Shown in pieces: positions 20,099 through 31,570 of a DNA stretch of 64,000 nt; within the stretch, counting starts at the first letter, position 1, and every line of letters starts with the position of its first letter. The notes under the pieces are model-generated. The model made no database searches. It saw nothing but the letters and a program-made list of their open reading frames with translations, and was not told the origin of the DNA. Origin of the DNA: Nageia nagi (lineage: Eukaryota > Pinophyta); contig JBITNC010000001.1 of assembly GCA_050084985.1 (NCBI GenBank), positions 110,422,001 through 110,486,000 on the forward strand, read 5' to 3'. The translations under genes and the position numbers were made by a program.

Positions 20099-20180
20099 CA
20101 AAAGGATAGGGTAACAAGAAAGGAAGTAAAAGGATAGGGTAACGAGAGAGGAAGTAAAGGGATAGGGTAACGAGAGAGAA
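20099..20180. repeat. 28-bp tandem repeat in the transcribed part of the LTR, three copies
   Basis: GGATAGGGTAAC recurs every 28 bp with a GA-rich filler (AGAGAGGAAGTAAA). The same array is at about 11021-11108 in LTR A and 12484-12570 in LTR B. In element sense it lies downstream of the TATA box, so it would be in the R/U5 part and in the RNA leader. Confidence 0.9.
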
Positions 20181-20520
20181 AGCAAAGGGGTAGATCACTA
20201 GTTCAGCGCGGGCTTTCGCAGTGTGCGAAACCTTGGCCTGAATCTAGTGTCGCAGCCACAGAACAAGTTCTCACTCTCTGAATAGCTCCCCAGCTTCTAC
20301 TCTACCATGTAGCAGACACAGTTATACTAGCAACCCGCAACTATTACTCAGGAAACAAGCTAAGCTGCCACAATGTAACCAAATTAAGAATAACAATTAC
20401 GAGTGCTAGACAAGAAAGGTCAAGATGGTTTCATAGTACCGGACTGAAGCTACAGGTCTTCGAGAACAAATGAAAAGGGCAATACTAGGCTTCCGACCCT
20501 AGTTTCTCTTTATTTTCATA

Positions 20521-20528
20521 TATTTATA
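20521..20528 (-). promoter_or_regulatory. TATA box of LTR C
   Basis: In element sense the sequence reads TATAAATA within CAGTATAAATATATG, about 860 bp into the LTR. It is conserved in LTR B (12906-12913) and LTR A (11443-11450). Transcription would start some 25-35 bp further, near 20490. It lies between the TGACGTCA-type array (upstream) and the 28-bp repeats (downstream), as expected of a core promoter. Confidence 0.75.
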
Positions 20529-20817
20529 CTGTATTAATAACAGTTACAAGATTACAGAATAGAAACGTTTACAAAACGGCCGCAAGATTCTGGCCTTCTT
20601 GAACTGATATCACCTACATATGACACTTGGCCGACTGTTACAAAATTGGGCAGATCGCCAACGATTCGGTTCCCTGATGATGGCGCTCAGGTATTTTGCA
20701 GACTTCCTTCTCTCCCGGAATGTTCAATTCTCCAACTCGGACTCTTCGATCTTTCATTGCGGCCTATTTTCCTCTGGACGCGGTCTTAATCCCAAATGTT
20801 AATCTTTCCCCTTCGCC

Positions 20818-21247
20818 TGACGTCAGCCTTGAATCTTCGGACTTCTTTATTCACTGGCTCCGGACACTAAATTACTCCTTGATGATGTCATCCATTCCGG
20901 GCTCCGGTTTCCTTTGTGAATGTAGACTTTGCCTTTCCATGTGACGTCATTTCCGGACTTCTGGAACGCTTCGCCTTCCGGAGAAGACGGTGTAGACTTC
21001 ATCGCTTCCGGGTCTGATTTCCTTCAAGATATGAATTCTGTTCTACCTGTGACATCACCTTCATATGTCCGGAATGCTCCATGCACTGATTCCGGGCCTT
21101 TTAGTTCCCTTTGATGAACTCATCATCTCCGGACTCCGGTTCTTATTCAAAAATGTGAACGTCGTTTCGCCTGTGACATCATCTTTCTTTCCTCCGGAAT
21201 GTTTTCCTTTATGGCTCCGGATACTAAGTCGCTACCTGCTGACGTCA
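20818..21247. promoter_or_regulatory. U3 array of TGACGTCA-type (bZIP/CRE-like) sites alternating with TCCGGA
   Basis: TGACGTCA or one-base variants stand at 20818, 20883 (TGATGTCA), 20942, 21050 (TGACATCA), 21174 (TGACATCA; TGACGTCA in LTR B) and 21240, with a weaker form near 21115. Spacing is about 60-65 bp or a multiple. Each is followed by one or two TCCGG(A) motifs, so the region looks like a degenerate tandem array of ~60-bp units. TGACG motifs are bound by plant TGA-type bZIP factors. An enhancer role upstream of the TATA box is an inference. Confidence 0.7.
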
Positions 21248-21392
21248 CCTTCTTATTTCTCTGGAAAACTTTACTCTGATCCCGAGCTACTTTATCCGCT
21301 CCAAAAACTCCAGAGAATCTAAGAATGAACCCATGGTTGAAATCAAGGTATACCGGGGCTTTAATAAAGAATTTATTTTGTAGGAATCTACA

Positions 21393-21397
21393 GGTAC
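21393..21397. repeat. target site duplication GGTAC, right
   Basis: Partner of 10846-10850. Confidence 0.95.
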
Positions 21398-22850
21398 ACT
21401 ATAATTTTTGGACCCAACCTATTTCTTCTATATCATTTTATATGGGGGAAGGAATATTGTAAATGTTTCCCTTTCTTTCTAGTGGAGTTGATTAGGATCT
21501 TTGTTAGTCAAGTCAAGAATAGGGAAGAAATCTAATTAAGAAACTTGGGATTGATCATATTCTTCTATTGGAAAGCCCTTATGGAAAACCTAGGAAATAA
21601 ATCAATTTTAGTTGGATAGTCAAAGGAATTAGCTTTGGAAAAGATATCCCCATGAAATCTAGCAAGGTTAATGAAAGAACTTGTAGAATAGAGCTCTAGG
21701 ATACTCCAAGTTTGGCCAAAAAGTAGAAAAACCCAAATGAGAAATAGGATAGGAAAAGGGGGCAAAAAATAGAGAAGGTTAAAGTTCCTAGCAAGCTAAA
21801 GGGTAGTTATAATAGCACTATGATACACACCCCTCAAACTAGCCAATGAATGTTAACTAGATCCTAGAGCTCTAAGGGAAAAAAGATAAATTCTAAAGAA
21901 GATAGGGAGAATGTTGTGAATATTCAAGATGATAACCAAGTTGAGTAAACTCCTAAGGTTATTTCTCTAGATGAGGAGAAAACCTCTCCCCCTTCTCTAA
22001 CCAAAGATTTTCAAACCATTGACTCCATAGCTAAAATATCAAAAGAGCCATTCGATCCATCAAAACCTCCACAACAAACCCCCAAGCCTATTATGAACCC
22101 TAAGCCTCAAGCCATAGAAGAGACCCTAAAGAATAATTTGGGGAGTGACCATGCTAAGCCTACTAAGGATAAGGAAGTAATTGAAGCTATTGAGTTTAGG
22201 AACCTTGACCACCAAAAGTCTCAAGGAATGGAAGCAATCTAGTATAAGGAATGTAAAGCTATATCTACCTCTTTTGGCTAGTCTCAAGTTGCATATTATA
22301 ATAGTGTGCCTCCTGATATTCTATCATAGATACAAGAAAAGGCTAGGAAATGTAAAAATATAGAAGAAACTCAACCCAACAAAGGATGAAACTACTATAA
22401 GAAGAGAAATGTAGAAGAAATGCACAAGCCTGAAGCAAAAGAGAAGACCCCCAAGATTTTTAATATCAAACCTTTGTATTAGGTCCCAATAGATCAGACC
22501 ATTCCCATAGATGATGCATAAGTATTGTGATTCAAGGTTCAAATTAGAGCTAAAGTAAAAAAGAAATAGAATTAGGTTACCCCCAAAAGGAAGGAGAGGA
22601 AGAAATCTTAATTCCTAGCATGTTCTAATTTGTGTCCACAAGTAGAATATAGTATGTATTATAGTTTGACAGATATTCTAATGAAGTTTTGGAAGTTTTT
22701 TAGCTATTGTCTATCTTCTTTTTGGCTACCACTAGGTATAGCTGGGTAGTAGATTTAATTTTTTGAAACCATTTTTGTGATTAGTTTTGGGGACTCAGCT
22801 TAAAACCTATGTTTTGATATTATAATTTACCCTTTATTAGAAAAAAGGTA
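21398..22850 (+). pseudogene. LINE ORF1-like remnant, right part, with probable 3' tail
   Basis: This continues the sequence left at 10845. It has a broken frame with Lys/Pro-rich text at 21750-22500 (repeated PKP and KTP motifs), like the low-complexity C-terminal part of plant L1 ORF1 proteins. It ends near 22850 in text typical of a 3' end ('ttaccctttattagaaaaaagg'). No ORF2 follows, so this is an internally deleted LINE or another gene-like repeat. Confidence 0.4.
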
Positions 22851-22984
22851 TAGTTTTGCATCTTTAATAATTCTAGTTTTGATAGGTCAAGATCAATTAG
22901 GTCATTATCATATTTCATGTCATTGATTTCCTATTATTTCATAGTTAATTATTGAATTTAATTATTATTTAAATAACCCTAATA

Positions 22985-24230
22985 ATTATTATTTCAATTA
23001 TAACACTCTATAGTACTAAAAATAATGCTTTCATAAATACTGCATTATTATACATAAGTAGTTACGTTCACTTGATACTATGATATCAACAATCAACAAT
23101 ATTATCTATTAGTACAAATATTTAATAATAATGTTTTTTGAAAACATGAAATAAAATCAATTTTACATGAATCATATAATAAAATGGATTTTTGAAAGCC
23201 TTATAGATCAACTTTTCACTTCAATCATTAAAAAGTTCTAATAATCAAATTTATATAATAATCAATCCACCTACGTCTAGGTATCTTATTGATTCCTTTA
23301 ACCTTTATCAATGTTGTTACTCTATGAACATCATCCCAACTACCCACTTAAACATAAATATTTGAAAGAAGAACATAATATGATGCATATTTAGGCTCTA
23401 ATAAAAAAAGGATTATTTCCACAAATTCCCCTATTCATGCATTCTTATGTGAAATACAAGCACAAAGCAAATACATCCACATAACAAATCCAGGTTTTAT
23501 GGGTATCTTGGTAATGAAAATAAAATATTATTCAAGATAGCCTACACAAAAAATTAAATATATATTAATTATATAATAAAATTGATATTTTAAATCTTTA
23601 TAGACTAGACTTTTCAATTTTATCATTAAATAATTCTAAGAATCAAATTTGGATAATAATTATTAGTAGTTAAATATATAAAACATGGTCTAATTCCATG
23701 AAAAATATTCTTGGTATGGTTATCCATGGAGAATGCACAATTTGCATCACTTTACAATTGTATAGTATTCCTAAAAAATAATTCAATATGATGACTATAT
23801 AGTATTAAAAATAAGACTTTCACAAAAACTATATTAGTATAAATAGGCATTTATGTTCACCTGACAATATGATATCAACAATCAACAACATTATCTATTT
23901 ATATAAATACTTAATAAAATGCTTTGAAAAACATGAAATGAAACATAGTTACCTTTCTACTTAAAAGCATTCACCATGTCATTATGTAAGACTCTTTATG
24001 TGTTACATTACTTTACACCAACAATGATCTCCATAAGAATATTATCCTAAATTAATATATATAGGCAATTACATTCACTTTACAATATGATGTTAGAAAT
24101 CACAACATTGTCTATTTGTACAAATATTTAATAACAATACTTTTTGAAAAAATTGAGATGAAATATAGTTCTCTTTCTACCTAAAAGCATGCAGCATGTC
24201 ATTATGCAAGACTCTTTAGATCTCATCAAT
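22985..24230. repeat. three dispersed direct repeats in AT-rich DNA
   Basis: Three related segments of about 110-190 bp lie near 23030-23145, 23810-24000 and 24045-24215. Each contains 'tatgat(at)caacaatcaacaa', 'ttatctatt..tacaaatatttaataa' and '..tttgaaaa.atgaaataaaa'. The last two also share 'ctttctac.taaaagcat..catgtcattatg.aagactcttta'. No coding capacity was seen; they may be pieces of an unrecognised element. Confidence 0.6.
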
Positions 24231-25480
24231 GAAATGTACAATTATTATTTTGGAGAAAATTATTAGTATTTTTATCCATGAACTTTATAAAATTTGTATC
24301 AACCTATAAATAAATTACTATATAAAATTTGAGCCTAAATGGATAATGTAAACATATGCACAAGTTAATATAATAAATCCAAACTAAACGACTACACAAA
24401 ATGATAAAGGAAAGATAAAAGTAAAAGAAAATAAATACCCTTTTATCAACTTCAATCAAACTATGTCCAAGTCATAGTTTATGATACTTCTTATAGCACA
24501 CACATTGAATAAAACTCAATTCATTCCAATGAAAAATATCTTGATAGATAAAGGTTTGTTATTTATAAAGATAATCATTGTGCTTTTGTTATCTACTTAT
24601 TTTTGAAATAATCACCACCCTAATTATGATATTCTTACTAAACATAAAAAATGAATCATAAAATGGGCTTTAATACATATATCAAGTCATTTTTAGACAC
24701 ACCTTTGGAGGAATGTTTTTCATTTAAAATACTTACACATAGTCTACAATCTCTCCAATATCCTTTTAACATTGTTTAAAATAACATAAGTTGAACTTGT
24801 TTGTTGAAATATAAGCCCATTTTCACCAAAACCTGCACATAAGAAGTATAAGAATTATCCCCTGCTTAACAAAAAATGAGACTAGTATATTTTCAAAGAG
24901 ATGTTATCACTCTTATTTGTTACATTAGAAGTAGAGATTTTACCATCTCTACTCTTATCTGAAAGCCTTATAGAATAGACTTTTTAATTCAACTTTATAA
25001 ATTGCTATAAGAGTGATAACTGCATGTGAAGTCTTTAGGGTATCATACATAGTAAATATACTTCCATTCTCATTATAAACCATAAGAAAACATCTAAAAT
25101 CCAACTATTATAAATCAATATTATTGAGTGTGACTTCTACTTACCTCTATAGCTCTCACCTAATTGAAGTATGGATGAGCCTATAGGTTTATAGAATTTG
25201 AGTTAGGGTACTCTATAAAATCTCATAATGATGATAATCTCTTGATTTCATACAAGTTGAAATATTTTAATAATTGTTAATACCTAACACTATCCAATTA
25301 TATTATTAGCAACTTAATCTAATAATCAAATGAAATTATTATTTTATAATAGCAAATTCAACTTTATGAACTACTATAGAGAACTAAATGACATAGGGAA
25401 CCAACATAATTAGGAGCACTCAAAAACAAAAAAAAAAAAACTTTACAAATAACTTTATATTTATTTTTGATGCATTTATG
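24231..25480. other. no gene recognised
   Basis: AT-rich sequence with a 12-13-base poly(A) near 25428-25440. I see no motif I can name. Confidence 0.4.
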
Positions 25481-25484
25481 CTTA

Positions 25485-27260
25485 TTACCTTGAAATATGA
25501 GGCTTTAAGAAATTAAAACCTATGATTGTTTCTTTTGCTATAAGCCTATCTTGTTGATCATAATGAAGTAACTTATCAAGACAATCCAAATCTTGCACTT
25601 GTATAAGATGATTATTACTAATATATAATGTAATTAACAAATAATAGTAATTAAAAACTTCTTCAAAAGCATAAAGTTCAAAAAACATCTCAATAAATGA
25701 GATTATGGTTATTAGAATTGATAAATTTTGACCAAGGTTTCTTGCTATGCCTATAGATAAATAGTAAACTCTAAATAAATAATAGGGATAACTAATACAA
25801 AAGAGTGGCATCACAAAAAAAATGAATAATATATTAATCATATGAGCAACACCTTCCAAAAAGGGCTTGAAGATGTGAGTATACCTCCAAGTGATATTTA
25901 TTTAGATATGCATTTAATTTATCAGTGCCCAACACCTAGTATCAATGAAATATATAAAATGTATGTAGATCTTGTTAATTTAATATGTTCAAGAAAAATG
26001 TACTTTTGAAGTAAACATTTTCAATCTTGATCATACTTATCATGTCCATAAAAGAATGGCTTCTTGTGAAATATCTACATGCAAGCATGATCTTGTCAAA
26101 TCTTGTATCAACTTAATTCTCACAAAATGGCATTATCATAGTTATAATGCCTACCATTCTAGAAATGATAAAACCAAGTCTTTACATATCCAAAGAATAA
26201 TCATAATATTGTGAATCAATAAAAAGCTCTAGACCTTTAAATTATCTTTTGAACAAGAAAATTGATTTGTGAGTTAAACTCTAGAATCTATATTCATGTG
26301 TTAATAAAAAAGGAATACTAAAGAATTCTTAGATGAATGAATAAATTATAATAGTTTATATGACATATATCAAGTGCCCATAATGTCAAATAGGAATAAG
26401 AAACCAATGAATTCTTAAAATACCATTGATCACACAAAATAATATGAAATAAGAGGACAAAATTCAAAATCATATCTTTTAGATGTTGTGATTATAAAAT
26501 AAAGTACATAACAAAATATGAATATGTCATGTGAATATAATTGATTGAATTTTTTGAACTACAAACCAAAATTCCAAAAACATAAAAGAACTTACCTTGA
26601 TGCCACATGATCATTGTACTCCTTTCCTATATGGTAAAACTCTGTAAGACCCTAGTCAATAAGACTAATCATTCTTTGTTCATAATAAATCATTACATTG
26701 TGTAGCTTGATATCAAGATGAATAATTCCTTGAGAATGGAAATAATCTAATGGATGCATAATAATGCATTCTTAGAGTAAATAAAACATTGAAAATAAAT
26801 ATAATCTTACCCAATTCTTCTCTATGACACACTATATGAGATGAATCTTATAGAAAATTACAAAGCATTAATTCTTTATAAATTTCAAAATTAATAAGGT
26901 AATGGGAAATACTAAATAGTAAACAAAAATTATTTCTAGTAATAATAATATTGTTATAACCTAAAACATAATGATCAATTTCTTAAACTTACAAGTAAAG
27001 ATTAATTGGAATTTACTAACAATAAGACTGATAAAAAAAGATAATCTATATTTCATAAAAATCACCATGAATAGTTAATAGATGTAGTACTGTATGTCAT
27101 AATCTAATAGATTTGGATAAATAAATTTGAATTCTGTATTCTTCACATATTTAAAAATAAGGTTAGGTGTATTGGATTTTTGATCATGAATAATGTCATG
27201 TAGTTTTATAATACTTGGTCCCCTACAAAGATTTTGCAATATCTTGATTTCTCTCTTTAT
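25485..27260 (-). pseudogene. casein kinase II alpha (CK2 alpha) pseudogene with retained introns
   Basis: Five pieces on the minus strand follow CK2 alpha order. 27260-27066: [12 protein letters not shown]...[11 protein letters not shown]...DYDIQYYIY, preceded by ag and followed by gt. About 26753-26596: LDYFHSQGIIHLDIK-HNV, LID-GLTEFYH, GKEYN and VAS, followed by an intact gtaag; the HRD motif reads HLD and the Trp after LID is a stop. About 26078-26030: KKPFFYGHDKYDQ. About 25936-25850: GTDKLNAYLNKYHLE...GR, preceded by an ag. About 25615-25490: LDKLLHYDQQDRLIAKE. Gaps sit where introns would be expected, so this is a decayed duplicate of the gene, not a retrocopy. The N-terminal ATP-binding exon was not found. 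Confidence 0.88.
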
Positions 27261-27759
27261 CTAAAAAGATAACAAATATATTAATAAACTCTAAGCTCAA
27301 ATATTAAACCAAGGAACAAATATAACATGTATCCTACAAAAAAAAGGATCACATAAAAAATCCATTAAAAATTTACATCAATTTATAAACATTATAGGTA
27401 ATATAATTTGAATGCAACTGATCAAAGTTAGCCAATTTATAGACTACATGCATGGGCATTAAATATCAACAAGGTAAGGAACAAAACAATCTTAATTAAT
27501 GTAATGCCACTCTAATAAAAAAATAGTAAGTTGCCAAAAATACTTTAAACTTTATACAACATAAAAATATTTAGAAATGAATAAATAAAAAAATTATTAT
27601 CAATTAAAATTATGTTTAGGATGGCTATGAGTTTTTATATATCAACATTTTATTCATAGGAAATACTTATTACATACCATGCAACAAATCATAGTAATAT
27701 CCATACCTTATTATAGGCTATAGAATTTGGCTTTACAACATATAATTGAATCTATTAAA

Positions 27760-28095
27760 GTATCTAGCCTTTTCAAAAAACTAGTTTGTGCATATCCTAC
27801 TATCAATGCAGTCCATGAAACTATATTTGTATTATCCATCTTGTCTAACAATTACCAACACTTGTATATTCTTTATTTTATCAAATAATTCATGGGTATT
27901 TTGTATATCCCTAAATTTAGCATACATATATATCAAATTATTTTTCATAATAACATCTAAGTAAAAATCACTTATTAGTTTTTGATATATGTCAACACTC
28001 TCTTCTAGATAGGTTGAGCTAGTACACATGGGAAGGAAATTGGAAAAGATGAATTCATCAAGCTGGATACTATTCTCATTTTTTTACATTTTCTA
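27760..28095 (-). pseudogene. PPR protein pseudogene, fragment 1
   Basis: On the minus strand about 28090-27830 reads as tandem plant-type PPR repeats: an EALTLF block, then LDEF-FSNFLP-C-SS-YLEE, then DIYQKLI, then LDVI--N-LIYMYAKF-DIQN--ELFDKI. This is the pattern of PLS-class repeats (ALIDMYAKCG, A..VFDKM). It continues at lower quality to about 27770 (VSWTALIVGYAQ). Stops and frameshifts are present. Intact members bind organellar RNA; this one is dead. Confidence 0.85.
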
Positions 28096-28257
28096 AAATA
28101 GAGTCAATGCCTCCTTATAAAGCCCTTATTTTCTATAAGCTCCTATGATCATTGCAATTCATGAGACTATAATTAGATGAGGTATTTTGTTAAATAATTT
28201 ATGGGGCCTTTCAAGTATCCATGAAAATACAATCATGCATAAAATGGTATTAAAATA

Positions 28258-28526
28258 CCTTGATAGATATGTATGTAAAACTTGTATGTGTTCTACTTGT
28301 ATTCATCCATGTAGGTTTAGAAAATGAGGGCTATAAATACTTTAATACCACAAGTGACTCTTATTACTAATTCTTGGGATGAATCATTATACATGCATGT
28401 TGTTGATCTTCATTAACCCTTCATTCACACCTATATATGGACTCTCCCTTTGGTTTAGTACCTATTATTACTATTTTAATTAGGTACCTCCACCTCCTTT
28501 TCATTTTAACAACATGATCTTCACTT
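28258..28526 (+). pseudogene. PPR fragment 2, plus strand: left arm of an inverted duplication
   Basis: On the plus strand the text reads HVG-ENEGYKYFNT-SDSYY near 28310-28360, the PPR motif block before an MNHYTCM-type end. It is the reverse complement, at roughly 80 percent identity by eye, of 28537-28841. The innermost part (AATTAGGTACCTCCAC) is nearly perfect. Confidence 0.85.
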
Positions 28527-28536
28527 TATGATCATC

Positions 28537-28841
28537 CATTTTAAGGCCATGGTGTTAAAATGCAAAGGAAGTGGAGGTACCTAATTCAAAGAACAAGACT
28601 ATGGAATGATAGAATAAATAAACCAATCAGATAGGTACTAAACAAAAGGGATATCCCATATATAGGTGTGAATTAAGGGGCCATGAAGATAAATAATATG
28701 CATGTATAATGATTCATCCTAGGAATCATGCAATAAGAGTCACTTATAGTATTAAGGTATTTATAGCCCTCATTTGCTAGACCTACATGGAAGAATGAAA
28801 GTAGAACACAAATATATTTTACATACATATCTATCAAGGCA
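28537..28841 (-). repeat. right arm of the PPR inverted duplication
   Basis: Complementary to 28258-28526 with a loop of only about 10 nt (28527-28536). It carries an extra stretch of about 35 nt (around 28590-28625) absent from the left arm. Transcription on either strand would give a long hairpin RNA. Confidence 0.88.
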
Positions 28842-28960
28842 TTCAAAACCACAACATTCAATTGAAAATCATTTTGAACTACTATTTGATGGATGTCCAT
28901 ACCTTCTTATAAACCTCCCATGGTGGCATATGTTGAAGAATGTTGATAAATTTTATAGAG
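28673..28960 (-). pseudogene. PPR protein pseudogene, fragment 3 (overlaps the right arm)
   Basis: The minus frame reads MDIHQIVVQ-x5-LNVVVLNALIDMYVK and then jumps directly to FFHVGLANEGYKYL and PRMNHYTCI. The blocks match PLS-class PPR proteins (VVLNALIDMYAKCG; LSACSHAGLVDEG; ITPRMEHYACMVDLLG). Several repeats between them are missing, so this is a deleted copy. The start at 28900 is an open-frame artefact. Confidence 0.85.
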
Positions 28961-29249
28961 TATGGATTTACAAATCATTGCAATCTCCTTCTCCTCTCTC
29001 TCTTAATTGTTTTAGTGAAATGAAATCTATTAAAGGGGTTTAGAGGTATGTGCATTGGGAAAATTATTTTTGGTGCCCCACTTAGTGATTTTTTTCCTTT
29101 TTATTTAAATTGATTTTGAGAGGAAATTTTAAACCACCACCTTATAATTTATAGTGGCAATTTAAACCATCCCAAAAAAACTAACATTAAATCCAAAAAT
29201 AGGGGTGATTTTTAACCTCCCTTGAAAAACTACCTCAAATCATTAGCCT

Positions 29250-30250
29250 TTAAAGCCATTTTTTAGTCTAGTGATATTCCATTACCCAATCTCTCCATTT
29301 TTCTCCAAAGATAAATTTTTGCAATATCATGTTTAAAAACTTCCAATTGACCTTATCATAGGCTTTTTCCATATCCAATTTTAGAATAATAGTCTCTTTG
29401 TTTCTTTCCTTTATTGAGTGTAGTATTTCATGCATAAGAATTATTCCATATAAAATTTTCCTTCCATGTATAAAACCATCCAACTCCTTTGAAATAATGA
29501 GTGGTAGTACTTGTTTCATTCTTTCATATAGAATTTTAGTGATAATTTCATATAGTAAATTACATAAAATAATTGGCATGTATTCTTTCAACTCCTTTGC
29601 TTTTGTTGTTTTTGGCATTAATGCTAAAAAATATACATTCCATAATTTGAGTAATTTCCCCTCTTGAAAACTTTAGCCACTACTTCTATCAAATAATTTT
29701 CTAAAATTTACTAATTTTGTTAAAAAAAAGCCTACCTAGAATCGATCTAGACATGGTGCATTACTTTTTTGTATAATAAATAGAGCCCTACTAACTTCTT
29801 TAGTTTTCTTCTTCACTAGCTTATCATTCATGTCTTGGTCCACTATAGTTTTTATGTGTTCTAGAATTTTCTCCATAGCAAATTTATTCTATTTTTGTTA
29901 GTCTTTAGTAATTTTTAGGAAAACATCTTTACTTCTTTCTTAATATCATATTCTTCCTATAGAATGGTGCCATTTGTTTTCCTCAACTCTACTATTCTAT
30001 TCATTCCTCTTCTTTGAAAATTAGTCATTTTGAAGAAGGTTGTATTTCTATCCCCATGTTTTAACCAAGATCATATTGATTTCTATATTTGGTGTATTTC
30101 TTCTTGGGGTATAATATTGTAGTATTCAGCTAAGAATTTTCTCTCTTTTTTATCTAAATATTCTATCCTTCCTTATCTCTATAATGTATGCTCAGTCATT
30201 TCCAACTCTTCTTCCATTTCATTCTTTCTTTTCATCATACTTCTAAAATT
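29250..30250 (-). pseudogene. L1-type LINE reverse transcriptase fragment
   Basis: The minus frame 29618-29268 holds the classical RT start: KELKEYMPIILCNLLYEII (RPISLCNV-YKII family), then LPLIISKELDGFIHGRKI, a HEILHSIK block, and LKLDMEKAYDKVNWKFL. Upstream, 30250-29620, in broken frames, are EIKKEV and a GFF--N-pattern as in the linker between endonuclease and RT. The catalytic FADD box and the C-terminus are absent. It is not the same copy as the 6.9-10.1 kb LINE. Confidence 0.85.
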
Positions 30251-31560
30251 GTGATAACCTATACATTATTGTTCCTTTTATTTTGAATTTACACTATTCT
30301 ATAAGGTTTTTCTTAAAGTTTGGATGGGTCATCCACACAAATTTAAAAAATATCTAAGCTTTACCATACTCTTGATTAAATTTGTTCTCCCTCCTAGTTT
30401 CTTATTGGCACCTAAAATTGGTCCCCCTAACATGATCCTACTTAGGTGTAACATTACATACATGTTTTATCATATTTTGTCATGTTTTAATAATATTTTA
30501 ACTTATTATAACATATTTCGTAGGTTGTATTCTTATTTTTATGTTTGGTACATCAGGGCAACTTTAACCTTCTTATAAGGGGTCAAATGGTGATATCATG
30601 TTTGATTTAAATGTAAGTATATTTAACCTAGGGGAAGCATGTCAAGATTACATCTTGATAACTAGTACCCTATACTTGGGTGTTTCTAAATATTGCCTAT
30701 TAATATTGAAATCTTGATATCACTTGAGTAAATATATGTCATCCATATTCATGATCATATTCTTGGATTGACTTGCCAACATATCTACTATCATTGATCC
30801 TTATTGGCATACCTCATTCTACTAGAATGCTAGTGCCTACATTGAAGTGTATACCTACATTGGGATCCTCTCTATTATTGACTGTGGGGTTTATACATCA
30901 AGGTGATCTCTCTTTGATAAGTTCATCCTTCATAGAGTCAACCTTGACATAGATAAGGACACACAAGTATTTATTATCCACTTGATTCTATCTCATTAGT
31001 GCATGCATCCATTTTGTATCTTAACATCAATAAAAATCATAATTCTATTATTTTACTATTACATTTTTTTCCTTCTTGTTATTCATATATGTTTATTTGA
31101 GTTAAATAGCTTATATATTACATAATTAAATATTTATGTGTATTTAGTTCATTTAGGCCAAAACCCTAGGTGTAACAAAACACATATCAACATATTGGTA
31201 CTCACCCATTTATAGCATTTTATTTCTCTTAATTAGGGTTAGAATAAAAGTGATTTTGAATGTATTATGACTAAACACAATATGCCCCAAAATCTTGCGA
31301 TTTTGGGTACCCTCACTAACTCATCTTCACATAGGGTCATGTTTTTGTCTCCTACACTTCAAGTGGTTTCGTAAGACTAAGATACTATGTCAAATTGTCC
31401 CAATCCTAAGTCTCATCAATCACTTAGTCTTATTCATGTTGAGACAAAATTTACCAAAAAATTGGCTAACTCTATAAATCCAAAAGTCAATCTTAGGTTA
31501 GCCAAGGGAGTGCAAGTCAAGTTAGAATAGTGTTAAGCTAAATTGGGCCACTTTGAGGCC
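30251..31560. other. no gene recognised
   Basis: AT-rich sequence without convincing frames. A short phrase 'gggtaccctca' near 31306 recurs at 32685, on either side of the palindrome array, and might mark ends of one repeat unit. Confidence 0.35.
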
Positions 31561-31570
31561 TAACACATGC

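Larger units (their letters stand above)
10851..21392 (-). mobile_element. young Ty3/gypsy (Tat-like) LTR retrotransposon with three LTRs
   Basis: The 10542-bp insertion is bounded by GGTAC duplications. In its own sense (minus strand) the order is LTR C (21392-19929), leader, gag, then pol with protease, extra RNase H, RT, RNase H and integrase, then LTR B (13778-12314), a 12-bp leader scrap, and LTR A (12301-10851). The internal region is 6150 bp. LTRs B and C differ by roughly 1-1.5 percent by eye, mostly transitions, so the insertion is recent compared with its surroundings. The coding region carries a few stops and frame changes but is otherwise well preserved. It is far richer in CG and CCGG than the flanks. 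It inserted into a LINE ORF1-like sequence. Confidence 0.95.
19929..21392 (-). repeat. LTR C: 5' LTR and promoter of the central element
   Basis: This 1464-bp repeat begins TGTTGATTGAG and ends GGAATCTACA on the plus strand. It is the LTR upstream of gag in element sense. It differs from LTR B at roughly 18 positions and one indel by eye. U3 would run from 21392 to about 20490, with the TATA box at 20521-20528. It is followed by the GGTAC duplication. Confidence 0.97.

Noticed and set aside
25485-27260. Functional CK2 alpha gene
   Set aside because: The HRD motif is altered, stops lie within exons, the N-terminal ATP-binding exon is missing and the middle exon is scrambled.
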